Assembly: GCA_008638415.1 (NCBI GenBank)
Contig: VWVT01000008.1
Span: 279,930-343,929, forward strand
Origin: Nocardiopsis sinuspersici
GTDB lineage: Bacteria > Actinomycetota > Actinomycetes > Streptosporangiales > Streptosporangiaceae
Length of the DNA stretch: 64,000 bases
Direction of reading: 5' to 3'
Of this stretch, positions 50,508 through 59,164 are shown one piece after another (within the stretch, counting starts at the first letter, position 1; the number at the start of each line of letters is the position of its first letter). The position numbers were made by a program, and so were the translations under genes. The notes under the pieces were generated by a model. It ran no database searches. It was not told the origin of the DNA and saw only the letters and a list, made by a program, of their open reading frames with translations.

Positions 50508-51959
50508 CCCCGACGCCTCACCGAACCGGCCTTCCGCCTGGACCGCTCCGCCCCGCGCCCCCTCACCGTCCAACTGTCCGACGCGCTGCGCGAGGCCATG
50601 TCCGGGGGGACGCTCGCACCCGGCGAGCGCCTGCCCTCCAGCCGTGCCCTCGCCACGCAGACGGGCGTCAGCAGGACCGTGGTGACCGAGGCCTACCAGC
50701 AGCTCTACGCCGAGGGATGGCTCGAGGGACGGCACGGCTCGGGCACCTTCGTCGCCGAGCACGACGTCCTCCCCGTCGCCGCGCCGGCCCCGGCCGAGGT
50801 CCTCACGCCCCGCTGGTCCCGGGAACAGGCCCGGCGGCACGGCATGATCGACCTGCGCCCGGGCGCGCCGTGGGTGCGCGACCACGACCGTGCCGCCTGG
50901 CGCAGGGCCTGGCGGCACGCGGCCGAACAGGCCCCGGACGACGATCCCGACCCCCGGGGCCTGCCCCGCCTGCGCGAGCTCCTCGCCGGGCACCTGCGCC
51001 GGACCCGGGGCGTGCGCATCGGGCCGGAGAACGTCATGGTCACCCGCGGCACCGGCAACGGCCTGGACCTGGTCGGGGCCGCCCTGCTCGGCGCGGGCAC
51101 CCGGGCGGGGGTCGAGGAGCCCGGGTACCAGAAGGCCCGCACCATCCTGGCCGCGCGCGGGGCACAGGTGCTCTCCTGCCCGGTCGACCACGACGGCATC
51201 CTCACCGGGGAACTGCCCGACGGCCTGTCCCTCGTCCACACCACCCCCGCCCACCAGTACCCGCTCGGCGGGCGGCTGCCGATCCCGCGCCGCGAGCGCC
51301 TCCTGGCCTGGGCCCGCGAGAGCGGAGCCATGGTCGTGGAGGACGACTACGACGCCGAGTTCCGCTACGACGTGGCTCCCCTGCCCGCCCTGTACGGCCT
51401 GGACCCCGGACGGGTCATCCTGCTCGGCACGCTCTCCAAGAGCCTGTCCCCCGACGTGGGCGTCGGCTGGATCGTCGCCGAGTCCCCGCTGCTGGAGCGC
51501 CTGGCCCGGACCCGGCACGACCTGTCCGACCGCACCAGCGTGCCGGTCCAGGCCGCGACCGCCCTGCTTCTGGAGCGCGGCGACCTCGACCGGCACCTGC
51601 GCCGGATGCGCCTGGAGTACGCCCGCCGCCGCGAGCTCCTGATCGAACTCCTCCACACGCGCACGACCGGGGACACCGCGGGTCTGCACCTACTGCTCCC
51701 GCTGCCCGCCCGCGCCGTGGCCCCGGTGGTCGCCGAGGCCGCCGAGCGGGGCGTGCTGGTGGACGACACCTCCCGCAGCAGCCACGGCGCCCCGACCGTG
51801 CACGGACTGGTCCTGGGCTACGGCACGGCGGATCCCGCCGAGCTGCGCCGCGCCTGCGCGGTCCTCAACGAGGCCGTCGCCCACCACACCGGGAACGGCC
51901 CGGACCGCCAGCACGGTGGGGAGCAACCCCTCCGGGAGCCGGTTCGGGGGAGACGCTGA
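50472..51959 (+). CDS. MocR/PdxR-type regulator (GntR plus aminotransferase fold)
   Basis: 495 residues. The GntR winged helix lies at residues 30-100 (VQLSDALREAMSGGTLAPGERLPSSRALATQTGVSRTVVTEAYQQL). An aminotransferase-like domain follows, with GNGLDLVGAALLGAG, Asp in VVEDDYDAEFRYD and the PLP-binding lysine in LGTLSKSLSPDVGVGW. MocR proteins use PLP to switch binding. Divergent from the flavin-binding protein gene. A tail of about 20 residues after the fold looks unstructured. Confidence 0.93.
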   Translation: MATSSRKRKTTLPRRLTEPAFRLDRSAPRPLTVQLSDALREAMSGGTLAPGERLPSSRALATQTGVSRTVVTEAYQQLYAEGWLEGRHGSGTFVAEHDVLPVAAPAPAEVLTPRWSREQARRHGMIDLRPGAPWVRDHDRAAWRRAWRHAAEQAPDDDPDPRGLPRLRELLAGHLRRTRGVRIGPENVMVTRGTGNGLDLVGAALLGAGTRAGVEEPGYQKARTILAARGAQVLSCPVDHDGILTGELPDGLSLVHTTPAHQYPLGGRLPIPRRERLLAWARESGAMVVEDDYDAEFRYDVAPLPALYGLDPGRVILLGTLSKSLSPDVGVGWIVAESPLLERLARTRHDLSDRTSVPVQAATALLLERGDLDRHLRRMRLEYARRRELLIELLHTRTTGDTAGLHLLLPLPARAVAPVVAEAAERGVLVDDTSRSSHGAPTVHGLVLGYGTADPAELRRACAVLNEAVAHHTGNGPDRQHGGEQPLREPVRGRR

Positions 51960-52067
51960 GCCCACTGCACCAGGACGGCGCGGGCCCGGACGAGTTCCGC
52001 GTACGGCTCGCCGGTACCGGTGGCCGCCCCGGCCTCGCGCAGCCCTCGAAGGCCGGGTCGGCCCAGG

Positions 52068-52628
52068 TCATCCCGGCTCCTGCTGCGCCGGTCCGGGTCT
52101 GGACCGGCGCTGCGGCCCCGGCGTATTCTGCGCCGGTGCCGACACCATGGGGCGGGTCGTGCGGATCCGGTGCCGGGAGAAGCGGACCCCGGCCGACAGG
52201 TGCCCCAGGGCCTGGGCGCAGTAGTCGACCGTGTCCGGTGGGGGCTCGCGGACGGGCCACCACCGGATCTCGGTGTGCTTGTGCGGTTCGTTGTTGACCG
52301 GGGTGCCCGACCAGAGGCGGCAGACGAAGAAGAAGTGGACCCAGTCCCGGTGCGGGGACTCCTGGCTGTGGATCACGTGGGCGAACCCAAGGTCCACCGG
52401 GTCCAGGCCGACTCCGAGCTCCTCGTGGGCCTCACGCACGGCGGCGCCCACGACGTCCTCACCCGTGTCGACCTTCCCCGCGACTCCGGCGTGCCACAGG
52501 CCGGGGGCGTAGGACGCATCAGGGCCGCGACGGGTCAGGAGTACGCACCCCTCACGAAGAAGGAGCACGTGCGCGCTCAGCGCCGGGTGCGCCCCGGCCT
52601 GGACGGATGCATCCTCGTGTTCGCTCAT
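52068..52628 (-). CDS. Nudix hydrolase
   Basis: 186 residues from the ATG at 52628. The Nudix box is complete: G at the start of GKVDTGEDVVGAAV, then REAHEELGV, matching GX5EX7REUXEEXGU. YAPGLWHAGVAGK before it and DWVHFFFVCRLWSG after it resemble general nucleotide or isoprenoid diphosphate hydrolases. The last 35 residues are basic and proline-rich and may not fold. Substrate unknown; separate transcription unit. Confidence 0.9.
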   Translation of the reverse strand: MSEHEDASVQAGAHPALSAHVLLLREGCVLLTRRGPDASYAPGLWHAGVAGKVDTGEDVVGAAVREAHEELGVGLDPVDLGFAHVIHSQESPHRDWVHFFFVCRLWSGTPVNNEPHKHTEIRWWPVREPPPDTVDYCAQALGHLSAGVRFSRHRIRTTRPMVSAPAQNTPGPQRRSRPGPAQQEPG

Positions 52629-52726
52629 GGGATCAGCGTGGCCCAGGAGCCGCTGGTGGTGAAGTGGTTCCGGTGAGTCTCTCCTCGTCCTGCGCGCTGT
52701 CTCGACGGGCTCTCTCGCAACAGGCC

Positions 52727-53098
52727 CTACCTCTCGGCCCAGACGCCCAGTTCGTTGCCGCTGGGATCGGTGAAGTGGAAGCGGCGCCCGCCCGGAAAGG
52801 CGTAGGGGCCCTTCACCACGTGCCCGCCCGCGGCCTCCACGGCCTCGGCGGACCGGTCCAGGTCGGTGGAGTACAGCAGCACGAAGGGGCCGCCCGGTCG
52901 CACCCGCTCGCCCAGGGCGAGTCCGCCCACCTCGGGTGCGTCCGCGCCCCGCGGGTTCTGGATTCCCGCGTACTGCGGCCCGTAGTCGTTGAACCGCCAT
53001 CCGAACGCCTCGGAGTAAAAGCTTCGCGCCCGGTCCAGGTCGGTGACCGTGAGCTCCAGGTAGTCGATGGCGTGGTGCCGGTGTGAAGGCTGTGTCAT
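52727..53098 (-). CDS. VOC-superfamily (glyoxalase-like) protein
   Basis: 123 residues from the ATG at 53098. One glyoxalase fold of paired beta-alpha-beta3 units: IDYLELTVTDLDRARSFYSEAFGWRF in the first and FVLLYSTDLDRSAEAVEAAGGHVVKGPYAFPGGRRFHFTDPSGNELGVW in the second, ending in the usual metal-ligand Glu (GNELGVW). Likely a dimeric metal-dependent enzyme or antibiotic-binding protein; function not set by context. Confidence 0.88.
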   Translation of the reverse strand: MTQPSHRHHAIDYLELTVTDLDRARSFYSEAFGWRFNDYGPQYAGIQNPRGADAPEVGGLALGERVRPGGPFVLLYSTDLDRSAEAVEAAGGHVVKGPYAFPGGRRFHFTDPSGNELGVWAER

Positions 53099-53272
53099 AC
53101 GTCGATTCTCCGTGACGACTGCGACAGTCCGCGGGTACACGCGTCGCTCCCTGCGTGCCACTGGCGGAGTCCTCGGTCCATTTGTCGGCTGGTGGATGCC
53201 CGTGTTCCGTGGTGGTGGATGTGCTCACGATTTCTGGAGAAAAGTCATCGGCCACATTTACGATGTAGATCT

Positions 53273-53548
53273 TCATCTGCGGCAGAGGAAACCATGGGCT
53301 GGCCTCCACGGATCGCACGGCCCGGTTCCCACGGTGACGCCGTCCTCCGGCCCGATCACCCCGACCATGGGTTCGAGCACGACCTCCTCGGCCGCCTCCG
53401 GATTCTCGGCCTCACAGGAGCAGCGAACGGTGAAGTCGGTGGGCGGCTCCAAGCGGTCACTCGGAAGCGCGTGTCGGAGTGCGCTTTCCGTCAACGGGCA
53501 CAGGGCGCGGCCCCTCCGAGGAACAGGACCCGAAGCTCCACACGCCAC
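53273..53548 (-). CDS. Small Cys-containing hypothetical protein
   Basis: 91 residues from a GTG at 53548, or about 73 from an in-frame TTG. Codon third positions are mostly G/C from about residue 17 onward, and the middle reads TDFTVRCSCEAENPEAAEEVVLEP, with a CxC. No family recognised and no clear ribosome site, so it may be a real small protein or the 3' remnant of a gene. It fills part of the 535-bp gap between 53099 and 53633, where otherwise only the iron box was found. Confidence 0.35.
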   Translation of the reverse strand: MACGASGPVPRRGRALCPLTESALRHALPSDRLEPPTDFTVRCSCEAENPEAAEEVVLEPMVGVIGPEDGVTVGTGPCDPWRPAHGFLCRR

Positions 53549-53570
53549 CGCGTCACGGGAAGGACGCTGG

Positions 53571-53589
53571 TGAGGTTAGCCTTGCCTGA
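53571..53589. promoter_or_regulatory. DtxR/IdeR-type iron box before the first siderophore-interacting protein gene
   Basis: TGAGGTTAGCCTTGCCTGA agrees with 14 of 19 bases of the actinobacterial iron-box consensus and lies 45 bp before the GTG start. It predicts repression in high iron. Confidence 0.75.
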
Positions 53590-53633
53590 GGTCGTTTTCG
53601 CCCGTATATCCCGGTGAGGAAGAAAGAGGTCCC

Positions 53634-54431
53634 GTGCGCATCGAACAGCCCGGCCGCCGCGCGATGATCCGTACCCGCGTGGTGCGGACCGAGCGCCTGA
53701 GCGAGCACTTCGTCACCGTGACCCTGGGCGGACCGGAGCTGGCCGGCTTCGACTTCCTCGGCCGGGACCAGTTCGTGCGCCTCTTCCTTCCCCGCGAGGG
53801 ACAGGACCGGCTGTCCATGCCCGCGGACGCCGACAAGCGCTGGGTGGAGCAGCTCTACGCGATGCCCCCGAGCCGCCGGCCGCACGTGCGCAGCTACTCG
53901 GTCCGGCGGTTAGACGCCGACGCGCTGGAGATGGACATCGAGTTCGTCGACCACGGCGACGCCGGTCCGGCCTCGGCCTGGGCGTCCCGGGCCGTCCCCG
54001 GCGACGAGGCGGGGATGCTCGCCGACGGCGTGTACCACCTCCCCTCCGAGGACGCCGACTGGCAACTGCTCGTGGGCGACGAGAGCGCCGTGCCCGCGCT
54101 GGTGTCGATCCTGGAACAGGCCCCCGAGGACATGCGGGCATTGGTGTACCTGGAGGTGCCCTCCGCCGGCGACGTGCGCCCGCTCCCCGACCGGCCGGGG
54201 GTGGAGGTGCACTGGCTGCCCCGCACCGACCCGCACGCGGTGCCCGGACGGCTCGCCCTGGACACGGTCCGCGCCGCCGAGCTGCCCGGGGGACGCCCCT
54301 ACTGCTTCGTGGCCGGGGAGAACGCCCTGCCCACCGAGCTGCGCCGCACCCTGGTACGCGAGCACGGCGTGCCCAAGGAGGACGTCTCCTTCATCGGCTA
54401 CTGGCGCCACGGCCGTTCCGCCATGGACTAG
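53634..54431 (+). CDS. Siderophore-interacting protein (ferric-siderophore reductase), copy 1
   Basis: 265 residues from a GTG at 53634 with AGGAAGAAAGAGG upstream. The FAD-binding barrel includes RRPHVRSYSVRRLD and the NAD(P)H side includes DWQLLVGDESAVPALVSIL. The C-terminal PYCFVAGENALPTELRRTLVREHGVPKEDVSFIGYWRHG is the ViuB/SIP family signature. It reduces Fe(III)-siderophore in the cytoplasm to release iron. A close paralogue lies at 61269. Monocistronic, under the iron box. Confidence 0.93.
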   Translation: MRIEQPGRRAMIRTRVVRTERLSEHFVTVTLGGPELAGFDFLGRDQFVRLFLPREGQDRLSMPADADKRWVEQLYAMPPSRRPHVRSYSVRRLDADALEMDIEFVDHGDAGPASAWASRAVPGDEAGMLADGVYHLPSEDADWQLLVGDESAVPALVSILEQAPEDMRALVYLEVPSAGDVRPLPDRPGVEVHWLPRTDPHAVPGRLALDTVRAAELPGGRPYCFVAGENALPTELRRTLVREHGVPKEDVSFIGYWRHGRSAMD

Positions 54432-54580
54432 CACCGCGACGGCGGTGACCGGGAACCGGCGGAGCCGATGGCCGACGCGGTGCCGCGACCGGTCCGGCAC
54501 GAGGCCCTCCGGTGACGCCTCAGGCCGCCGGGGCCGGCTTCCCGAGGTGTCGTCGCAGCACCGGTCGCGGGCGGGGGCGG

Positions 54581-54988
54581 TCAGAGTCCGAGGGAGGCCA
54601 GCAGCACGAGGATGAGGGTGGCCACGGCGAACACCCCGTGACCGCCCACCACGGCGACCGGGAAGTGCCGTTCGGGCGGGTCCTGGGCCGCGGTGGCACG
54701 GGCGCGGTAGGTGGGGATCCAGCGGAACAGCATCACGAATCCGAGGACCGCCACCGGCAGCAGCAGGACGAACCCCGTCCAGGCGATGGCGTGGTCGTCG
54801 GTGAACAAGTAGACGATCCACACCACCAGACCGACGACCGCCAGGGCGAAGTGGGCGAACACCACGCTCGGAGGGAGGCGGGTGTTCGACTCCTGCTTCC
54901 TCGGGCCGCCCTTGGCGATCCAGGTGCCCAGCATGACGAACCCGCCGACGGCGGTGACCAACCAGGTGATCAGTGCTGCGACAGCCAT
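54581..54988 (-). CDS. Four-segment membrane protein
   Basis: 135 residues with four hydrophobic segments (starting ALITWLVTAVGGFVMLGTWI, VVFAHFALAVVGLVVWIVYLF, WTGFVLLLPVAVLGFVML and VVGGHGVFAVATLILVLLAS). Histidines FAHFA and GGHGVF sit inside segments two and four, which could bind haem or metal. No family name assigned with confidence. It follows the DUF2231 gene by 48 bp and is probably co-transcribed. Confidence 0.75.
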   Translation of the reverse strand: MAVAALITWLVTAVGGFVMLGTWIAKGGPRKQESNTRLPPSVVFAHFALAVVGLVVWIVYLFTDDHAIAWTGFVLLLPVAVLGFVMLFRWIPTYRARATAAQDPPERHFPVAVVGGHGVFAVATLILVLLASLGL

Positions 54989-55036
54989 GTCGTTCTCCTA
55001 CGAAGTGGTCGAAAGGACGCGGGTTTCCAGCCGTGC

Positions 55037-55576
55037 CTAAATCGGACGGTCCGGTTCGTGGCCGCGGGGCAGGTAGCCCTGGGCCTGGGTGGCCTCGTCG
55101 GCGACCCGCACGCCGTAGTGGTAGGCGAGCTTTCCGCCGAGGAAGCCGGACACCGCCAGCACGGCCACGCTCAGGGCTGACAACGCGAGCATGCCGCCCT
55201 CCACCGGTGCCGCCCGGCCGTACTCGGTCGAACGCCAGACGAGGTTGGCGGCGTAGGCGCCGGTGACCGCCAGGTTCAGGCTCATGTGCAGCAGGCCGAC
55301 GCGGAAGGCCGGCGTGCCGGTGGGAATGGCGAACAGGTCCAGGAAGCCGATCAGTGCCGCGGCCACCGCGCCGAGCACGCCGATACCGATCAACCACACC
55401 GACCCCTGGGTGAGGAAGGCCGGTTCGGCCACCAGGTGTGAGGCCACGTCGAAGACCAGGCTCGCGACCCACGCACCGATCGGGACGGTGACCAGGATGG
55501 GGTGGAACGGGTGACCGTACGGACCCGCCAATGCCGCGCTCACCGGCTGTTTCGCCTGTGCCTGTCGATCGACCAT
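55037..55576 (-). CDS. DUF2231-family membrane protein
   Basis: 179 residues from the ATG at 55576, favoured by GAGGGGG 7 bases upstream over an ATG at 55591. The start GHPFHPILVTVPIGAWVASLVFD is the DUF2231 signature, followed by three more membrane segments. In other bacteria these small proteins occur with redox or haem-related membrane proteins. It forms a pair with the following membrane gene and is divergent from a Cys-rich regulator. Confidence 0.85.
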   Translation of the reverse strand: MVDRQAQAKQPVSAALAGPYGHPFHPILVTVPIGAWVASLVFDVASHLVAEPAFLTQGSVWLIGIGVLGAVAAALIGFLDLFAIPTGTPAFRVGLLHMSLNLAVTGAYAANLVWRSTEYGRAAPVEGGMLALSALSVAVLAVSGFLGGKLAYHYGVRVADEATQAQGYLPRGHEPDRPI

Positions 55577-55603
55577 CACGGGCCCCCTCATTGTTATTTC
55601 GCT

Positions 55604-55617
55604 AACTAAGATTAGTT
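55604..55617. promoter_or_regulatory. AACTAA/TTAGTT dyad between DUF2231 and regulator genes
   Basis: Six perfect pairs around two bases in a markedly A/T-rich stretch, 28 bp before the DUF2231 start codon. It probably is the operator for the divergent regulator. Confidence 0.55.
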
Positions 55618-55709
55618 TTATTTTTCAGAGGGCGCAAGACCCCGATGTCAGGCGGATATGCGTTATTTTCGACCTATGAGTGCTGGTTTATCTGAGTTAG
55701 GATGACTGG

Positions 55710-56426
55710 ATGACCACCAGTGAGACTGACTCGATCGCGACCGTGGCGGTGCTGGACGACGAGCTACGCCGGGGGATGTACGGGTTCATCCGGCGCGCCC
55801 GTCGGCCCGTGGGCCGCGACGAGGCCGCCGCCGCGGTCGGGATCTCCCGCAAACTCGCAGCGTTCCACCTGGACAAGCTCGTCGCCGCGGGCCTGTTGCA
55901 AGCCCGCTTCGAACGGGTCGACGGGAGCCGCAGGGCCGGACGCATCCCGAAGGTCTACGAGCCCACCGACGGCGACGTGCGCGTCAGCATCCCCCAGCGT
56001 CAGCACGACCTGCTCGCCGCCATCCTGGTCGAGGCCGTGAGCACCGAAGGCGAGGGGGGCGAGTCCGAGACCGCCCGGGAGGCCGCCATGCGCGCCGCCC
56101 ACGACCGCGGCCGGGCGCTGGGCACCACCGAACGGGCCCGGACCCGTCCCGGCAGGCTCGGCGCCCAGCGCGCGCTGACCCGCGCCGAAGGCGTGCTCGC
56201 CGACCACGGCTTCGAGCCCGCACGCGAGTCACCCGTCTGCCTGCGCCTGCTGAACTGCCCCTTCCACCCCCTGGCCGCCACGTCGCCGGAGCTGGTGTGC
56301 GGCATCAACCACGCCTTCCTGACCGGCTTCCTCGCCGGCCTCCGGGCACCGACGGTGGAGGCCGTCCTCGCCCCCCGCGCCGGGGAGTGCTGCGTGCACC
56401 TGCGCCAGAGCACCGGCGGTTCCTGA
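55710..56426 (+). CDS. SufR-like winged-helix regulator with C-terminal cysteine cluster
   Basis: 238 residues. N-terminal winged helix: LRRGMYGFIRRARRPVGRDEAAAAVGISRKLAAFHLDKLVAAGLL, wing with GRIPKVYEPT. The C-terminal domain has Cys177, Cys183, Cys197, Cys227 and Cys228 in VCLRLLNCPFHPLA, ELVCGINHAF and GECCVHL. The overall plan matches the SufR/HTH-4Fe4S-type family, so an iron-sulfur cluster or metal probably sets its DNA binding. Divergent from two small membrane proteins, which it likely controls. Confidence 0.82.
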   Translation: MTTSETDSIATVAVLDDELRRGMYGFIRRARRPVGRDEAAAAVGISRKLAAFHLDKLVAAGLLQARFERVDGSRRAGRIPKVYEPTDGDVRVSIPQRQHDLLAAILVEAVSTEGEGGESETAREAAMRAAHDRGRALGTTERARTRPGRLGAQRALTRAEGVLADHGFEPARESPVCLRLLNCPFHPLAATSPELVCGINHAFLTGFLAGLRAPTVEAVLAPRAGECCVHLRQSTGGS

Positions 56427-56476
56427 CCTGGCCGCGCGTTCGGCGGGTTCGGGCGGACGGCGACCCGGCACACGCC

Positions 56477-56995
56477 TCAGCAGGAGCCCCGCGGGTTCCA
56501 CGGGCTGAACAGCCCGTCCGGGTTCTCCTGCCAGAGCCACACGTGCAGCGAGTAGTTGACCGGCAGGCCCGGGGCCTGCGGCTCGGAGGGGCCGTCGAAG
56601 GGCTGCCCGAAGAGGCGGGGCCGGTCGTCGTCGGTGGAGACGTCCTGGTCCTCGTCGGCGTAGAAGTACTCCACCGCGACGAGCTCGCGGCCGCCGTAGC
56701 CGTCGGGCTGGTAGACCAGCGCCTCGGGTGCGCGCGCGTCCAGCTCCCGGTCGATCCGGTCCCATCTGACGTAGTGGTGGCCCATCACGCCCTCGGCGCT
56801 CTCCACGCACTCCCCGTCCGGCAGGTAGCCGTCGGCGAGCGCCCTCTCCTCGTCCACGTACACGTCCAGGGCCTTCTTCGTCGAGGCCAGTTCCCGGTCC
56901 ACGGTCCCGTCCGCGTGCGCGCCCACCGGCGCGAGCACCGCCAGCACGGTTCCTGTCAGCGCGGTGGCGGCAAGGCGGGTGAGGGCTGGCGGCAT
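56477..56995 (-). CDS. Secreted protein of unknown function
   Basis: 172 residues. Residues 1-29 are a Sec signal (RLAATALTGTVLAVLAPVGAHA) ending near AHA-DG. The mature part is acidic: ASTKKALDVYVDEERALADGYLP, GHHYVRWDRIDRELDARAPEALVYQPDG, VEYFYADEDQDVSTDDDRPRLFG, and ends LHVWLWQENPDGLFSPWNPRGSC. Similar sequences are widespread but uncharacterised in actinomycetes. Two cysteines could pair. It is separated from the iron genes by a hairpin. Confidence 0.8.
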   Translation of the reverse strand: MPPALTRLAATALTGTVLAVLAPVGAHADGTVDRELASTKKALDVYVDEERALADGYLPDGECVESAEGVMGHHYVRWDRIDRELDARAPEALVYQPDGYGGRELVAVEYFYADEDQDVSTDDDRPRLFGQPFDGPSEPQAPGLPVNYSLHVWLWQENPDGLFSPWNPRGSC

Positions 56996-57251
56996 CGTTT
57001 CCTCCTGGCTGCGTGCACCCTGCGCAGGCGCGTCCCCCGGAGGCGGACCGGGGCGGGCCGCCGCGTACGGAGGCGGCGCCCGTCCTACGGGTCCCCGGAC
57101 GGGGACCGCGGGTGTGCGTACGACGGACAGGCTCTCGGCGCGCACCCCGGCGGAGCCGCCCGACACAGTGGCCCTTGAGGAAAAACCGACGCGGAATTAA
57201 CCGGGCATGGGCGCCGTCCCGGAGGCGGGCGCCGCCCCGAAGGGTGTGCCG

Positions 57252-57279
57252 GGCCGCGCGGCCCGGGAACCGCGCGGCC
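57252..57279. terminator. Hairpin between ABC transporter and secreted-protein genes
   Basis: Ten perfect pairs around an 8-base loop, 68 bp beyond the reverse-strand transporter stop. It may end the transporter transcript. The rest of the 351-bp gap (56996-57346) shows no gene or box. Confidence 0.5.
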
Positions 57280-57346
57280 GGGAACGGGCGGCCCGTCCCC
57301 GTCCTCAGCACACGGAGGGGACCCCGGCCGCCGCGACCCGCGTCCG

Positions 57347-59164
57347 TCAGGCCGATGCGCCCTGCCAGCTGCGCCACAGGTCGGCGTAGCGCCCCCCGGC
57401 GGCGACCAGGTCCGCGTGCGCGCCCTGCTCGACGATCCGCCCCCCGTCCATGACCACGACCCTGTCGGCCGTCTCGGCCTGGGTCAGCCGGTGCGCCACC
57501 ACCAGGGTCGTGCGCCCGGCCGTGGCCGCCGCGGCCGCCCGCTCCAGGCGCCGGGCACCCGAACTGCCCGCCTCGGCCGTGGCCTCGTCCAGGACGGCCA
57601 CGTCCGGGTCGGCCAGGACCAGGCGGGCCAGGGCCAGGTGCTGGGCCTGCTCGGCGGTCAGGGCGTGCCCGCCCTCGCCGACCACCGTCTCCAGGCCCTC
57701 GGGCAGGGCGCGCGTCCACTCCAGGGCGCCGACCGCCTCCAGGGCGGCCTCCGCCTCGGCCCCGGTGGCCCCGGCGCGGGCCAGGCGCAGGTCCTCCAGC
57801 AGGGTGCCGGCGAACACGTGGGTCTCCTGGCTGACGAGGAAGACGTGTTCGCGCACGCGCCGCTCCCCCAGCTCCTCCAGGGGGATCCCGCCCAGGTACA
57901 CGCTTCCGGCCGTGGGCGTGCGCAGCCCGCCGACCAGGGCGGCCAGGGTGGTCTTGCCCGCGCCGCTGGCCCCGACCAGGGCCACGCGCTCGCCCGGGGC
58001 GACCTCCAGCGACACCTCCTCCAGGGCGGGCGGGCCGCCGGTGCCGTAGGAGTGGGTGACCGCGTCGACGCGCACCGAGGCGCCCGCGGGACCCTCCTCG
58101 GCCTCCGGGTCCGCCTCCGCCGGAAGGTCGGCCACACCGGCCAGGCGGGCCAGGCTCGCCCCGGCCGACTGCACCTCGTTGAAGTTCATGACCAGGAAGA
58201 TCATCGGTCCGAACAGGCGGTGGAAGTACAGGGCGGCGGCGGTGACCATGCCGACGGTGGCCAGGTCGCCGCGCACCAGCCAGAACCCGACCACCAGCAC
58301 GGAGGTCAGCCCGACGCACTCGGCGCCGTTGAGCCGCGACCCGAACCGGGTGAAGAGCCGGAACACCTCGACCGTGATGTCCATGGCGGCGCGGGAGCGG
58401 CCGCGGACGCGGTCCTCGTGCTCGGCCTCCAGACGGTAGGCGCGCACGCTGCCCCGCCCGCGCAGGGCGCCCATCATCGCGTGCGAGCGCTCGCCCATGG
58501 CGATGCGCTCGCGGGCGTAGTAGGGGCCCGAGAGCGGCAGGTACCAGCGCACCGCCAGCACGTACACCGGCAGGGAGAGCATTCCGGCCAGGCCCAGGCG
58601 CCAGTCCAGGGCGGTCATGCCCGCGGCGGTCAGCAGCACGGTGGCCAGGGCCACGACGACGTCGGGGCCGGTGCGGGCGATGCTCGCGGTGACCACGGCG
58701 ACGTCGTCGCCCACGCGGGAGAGCAGGTCGCCGATGCGGACCCGTTCCAGGCGGGCGGCGGGCATGCGCAGCACGCGGTCCATGACGCGTTCGCGCAGAC
58801 GTGCCAGGACGGTCTCGCCGACCCGGCTGACCAGCCAGGCGCCCACGCCCACCAGCAGTCCGCCGAGCACGCCCGACACGGCGATCAGGGCGGCCGAGGA
58901 CAGCACGGTGTCCAGGCTCCTGCCCTCGGAGATGTCGTCGACCATCCGGCCCAGCACCCACGGGGCGACCAGTCCGCCGGCGCTGCCGGCGAGCACGGTG
59001 GCCAGGGCCAGGGGGGTGCTCCAGCCGGTGCGGCGCACCCCGTCGCCGAGCACCGCCCAGGTGCGGCGGGTCGAGGCGGTGGGCAGCAGTTCGCCGTGTC
59101 CGTCCGCCGGCGCCCCGGATGCCTCCGGGGCCTCCTCGTCCGGGGTCCTCGCCGTCGTGCTCAT
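57347..59164 (-). CDS. ABC transporter half A of the iron region (degenerate signature)
   Basis: 605 residues from the ATG at 59164, overlapping the half-B stop by ATGA. Six hydrophobic segments, then an ATPase domain with intact Walker A (GASGAGKTT), Q-loop (VSQETHVF), Walker B (VAVLDEAT) and switch histidine (VVAHRLT). The signature is LTAEQ instead of LSGGQ and the D-loop is AEAG. It can bind and hydrolyse ATP only if the partner supplies the signature. Such transporters act in siderophore export or uptake in actinomycetes. It shares its promoter with half B. Confidence 0.9.
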   Translation of the reverse strand: MSTTARTPDEEAPEASGAPADGHGELLPTASTRRTWAVLGDGVRRTGWSTPLALATVLAGSAGGLVAPWVLGRMVDDISEGRSLDTVLSSAALIAVSGVLGGLLVGVGAWLVSRVGETVLARLRERVMDRVLRMPAARLERVRIGDLLSRVGDDVAVVTASIARTGPDVVVALATVLLTAAGMTALDWRLGLAGMLSLPVYVLAVRWYLPLSGPYYARERIAMGERSHAMMGALRGRGSVRAYRLEAEHEDRVRGRSRAAMDITVEVFRLFTRFGSRLNGAECVGLTSVLVVGFWLVRGDLATVGMVTAAALYFHRLFGPMIFLVMNFNEVQSAGASLARLAGVADLPAEADPEAEEGPAGASVRVDAVTHSYGTGGPPALEEVSLEVAPGERVALVGASGAGKTTLAALVGGLRTPTAGSVYLGGIPLEELGERRVREHVFLVSQETHVFAGTLLEDLRLARAGATGAEAEAALEAVGALEWTRALPEGLETVVGEGGHALTAEQAQHLALARLVLADPDVAVLDEATAEAGSSGARRLERAAAAATAGRTTLVVAHRLTQAETADRVVVMDGGRIVEQGAHADLVAAGGRYADLWRSWQGASA

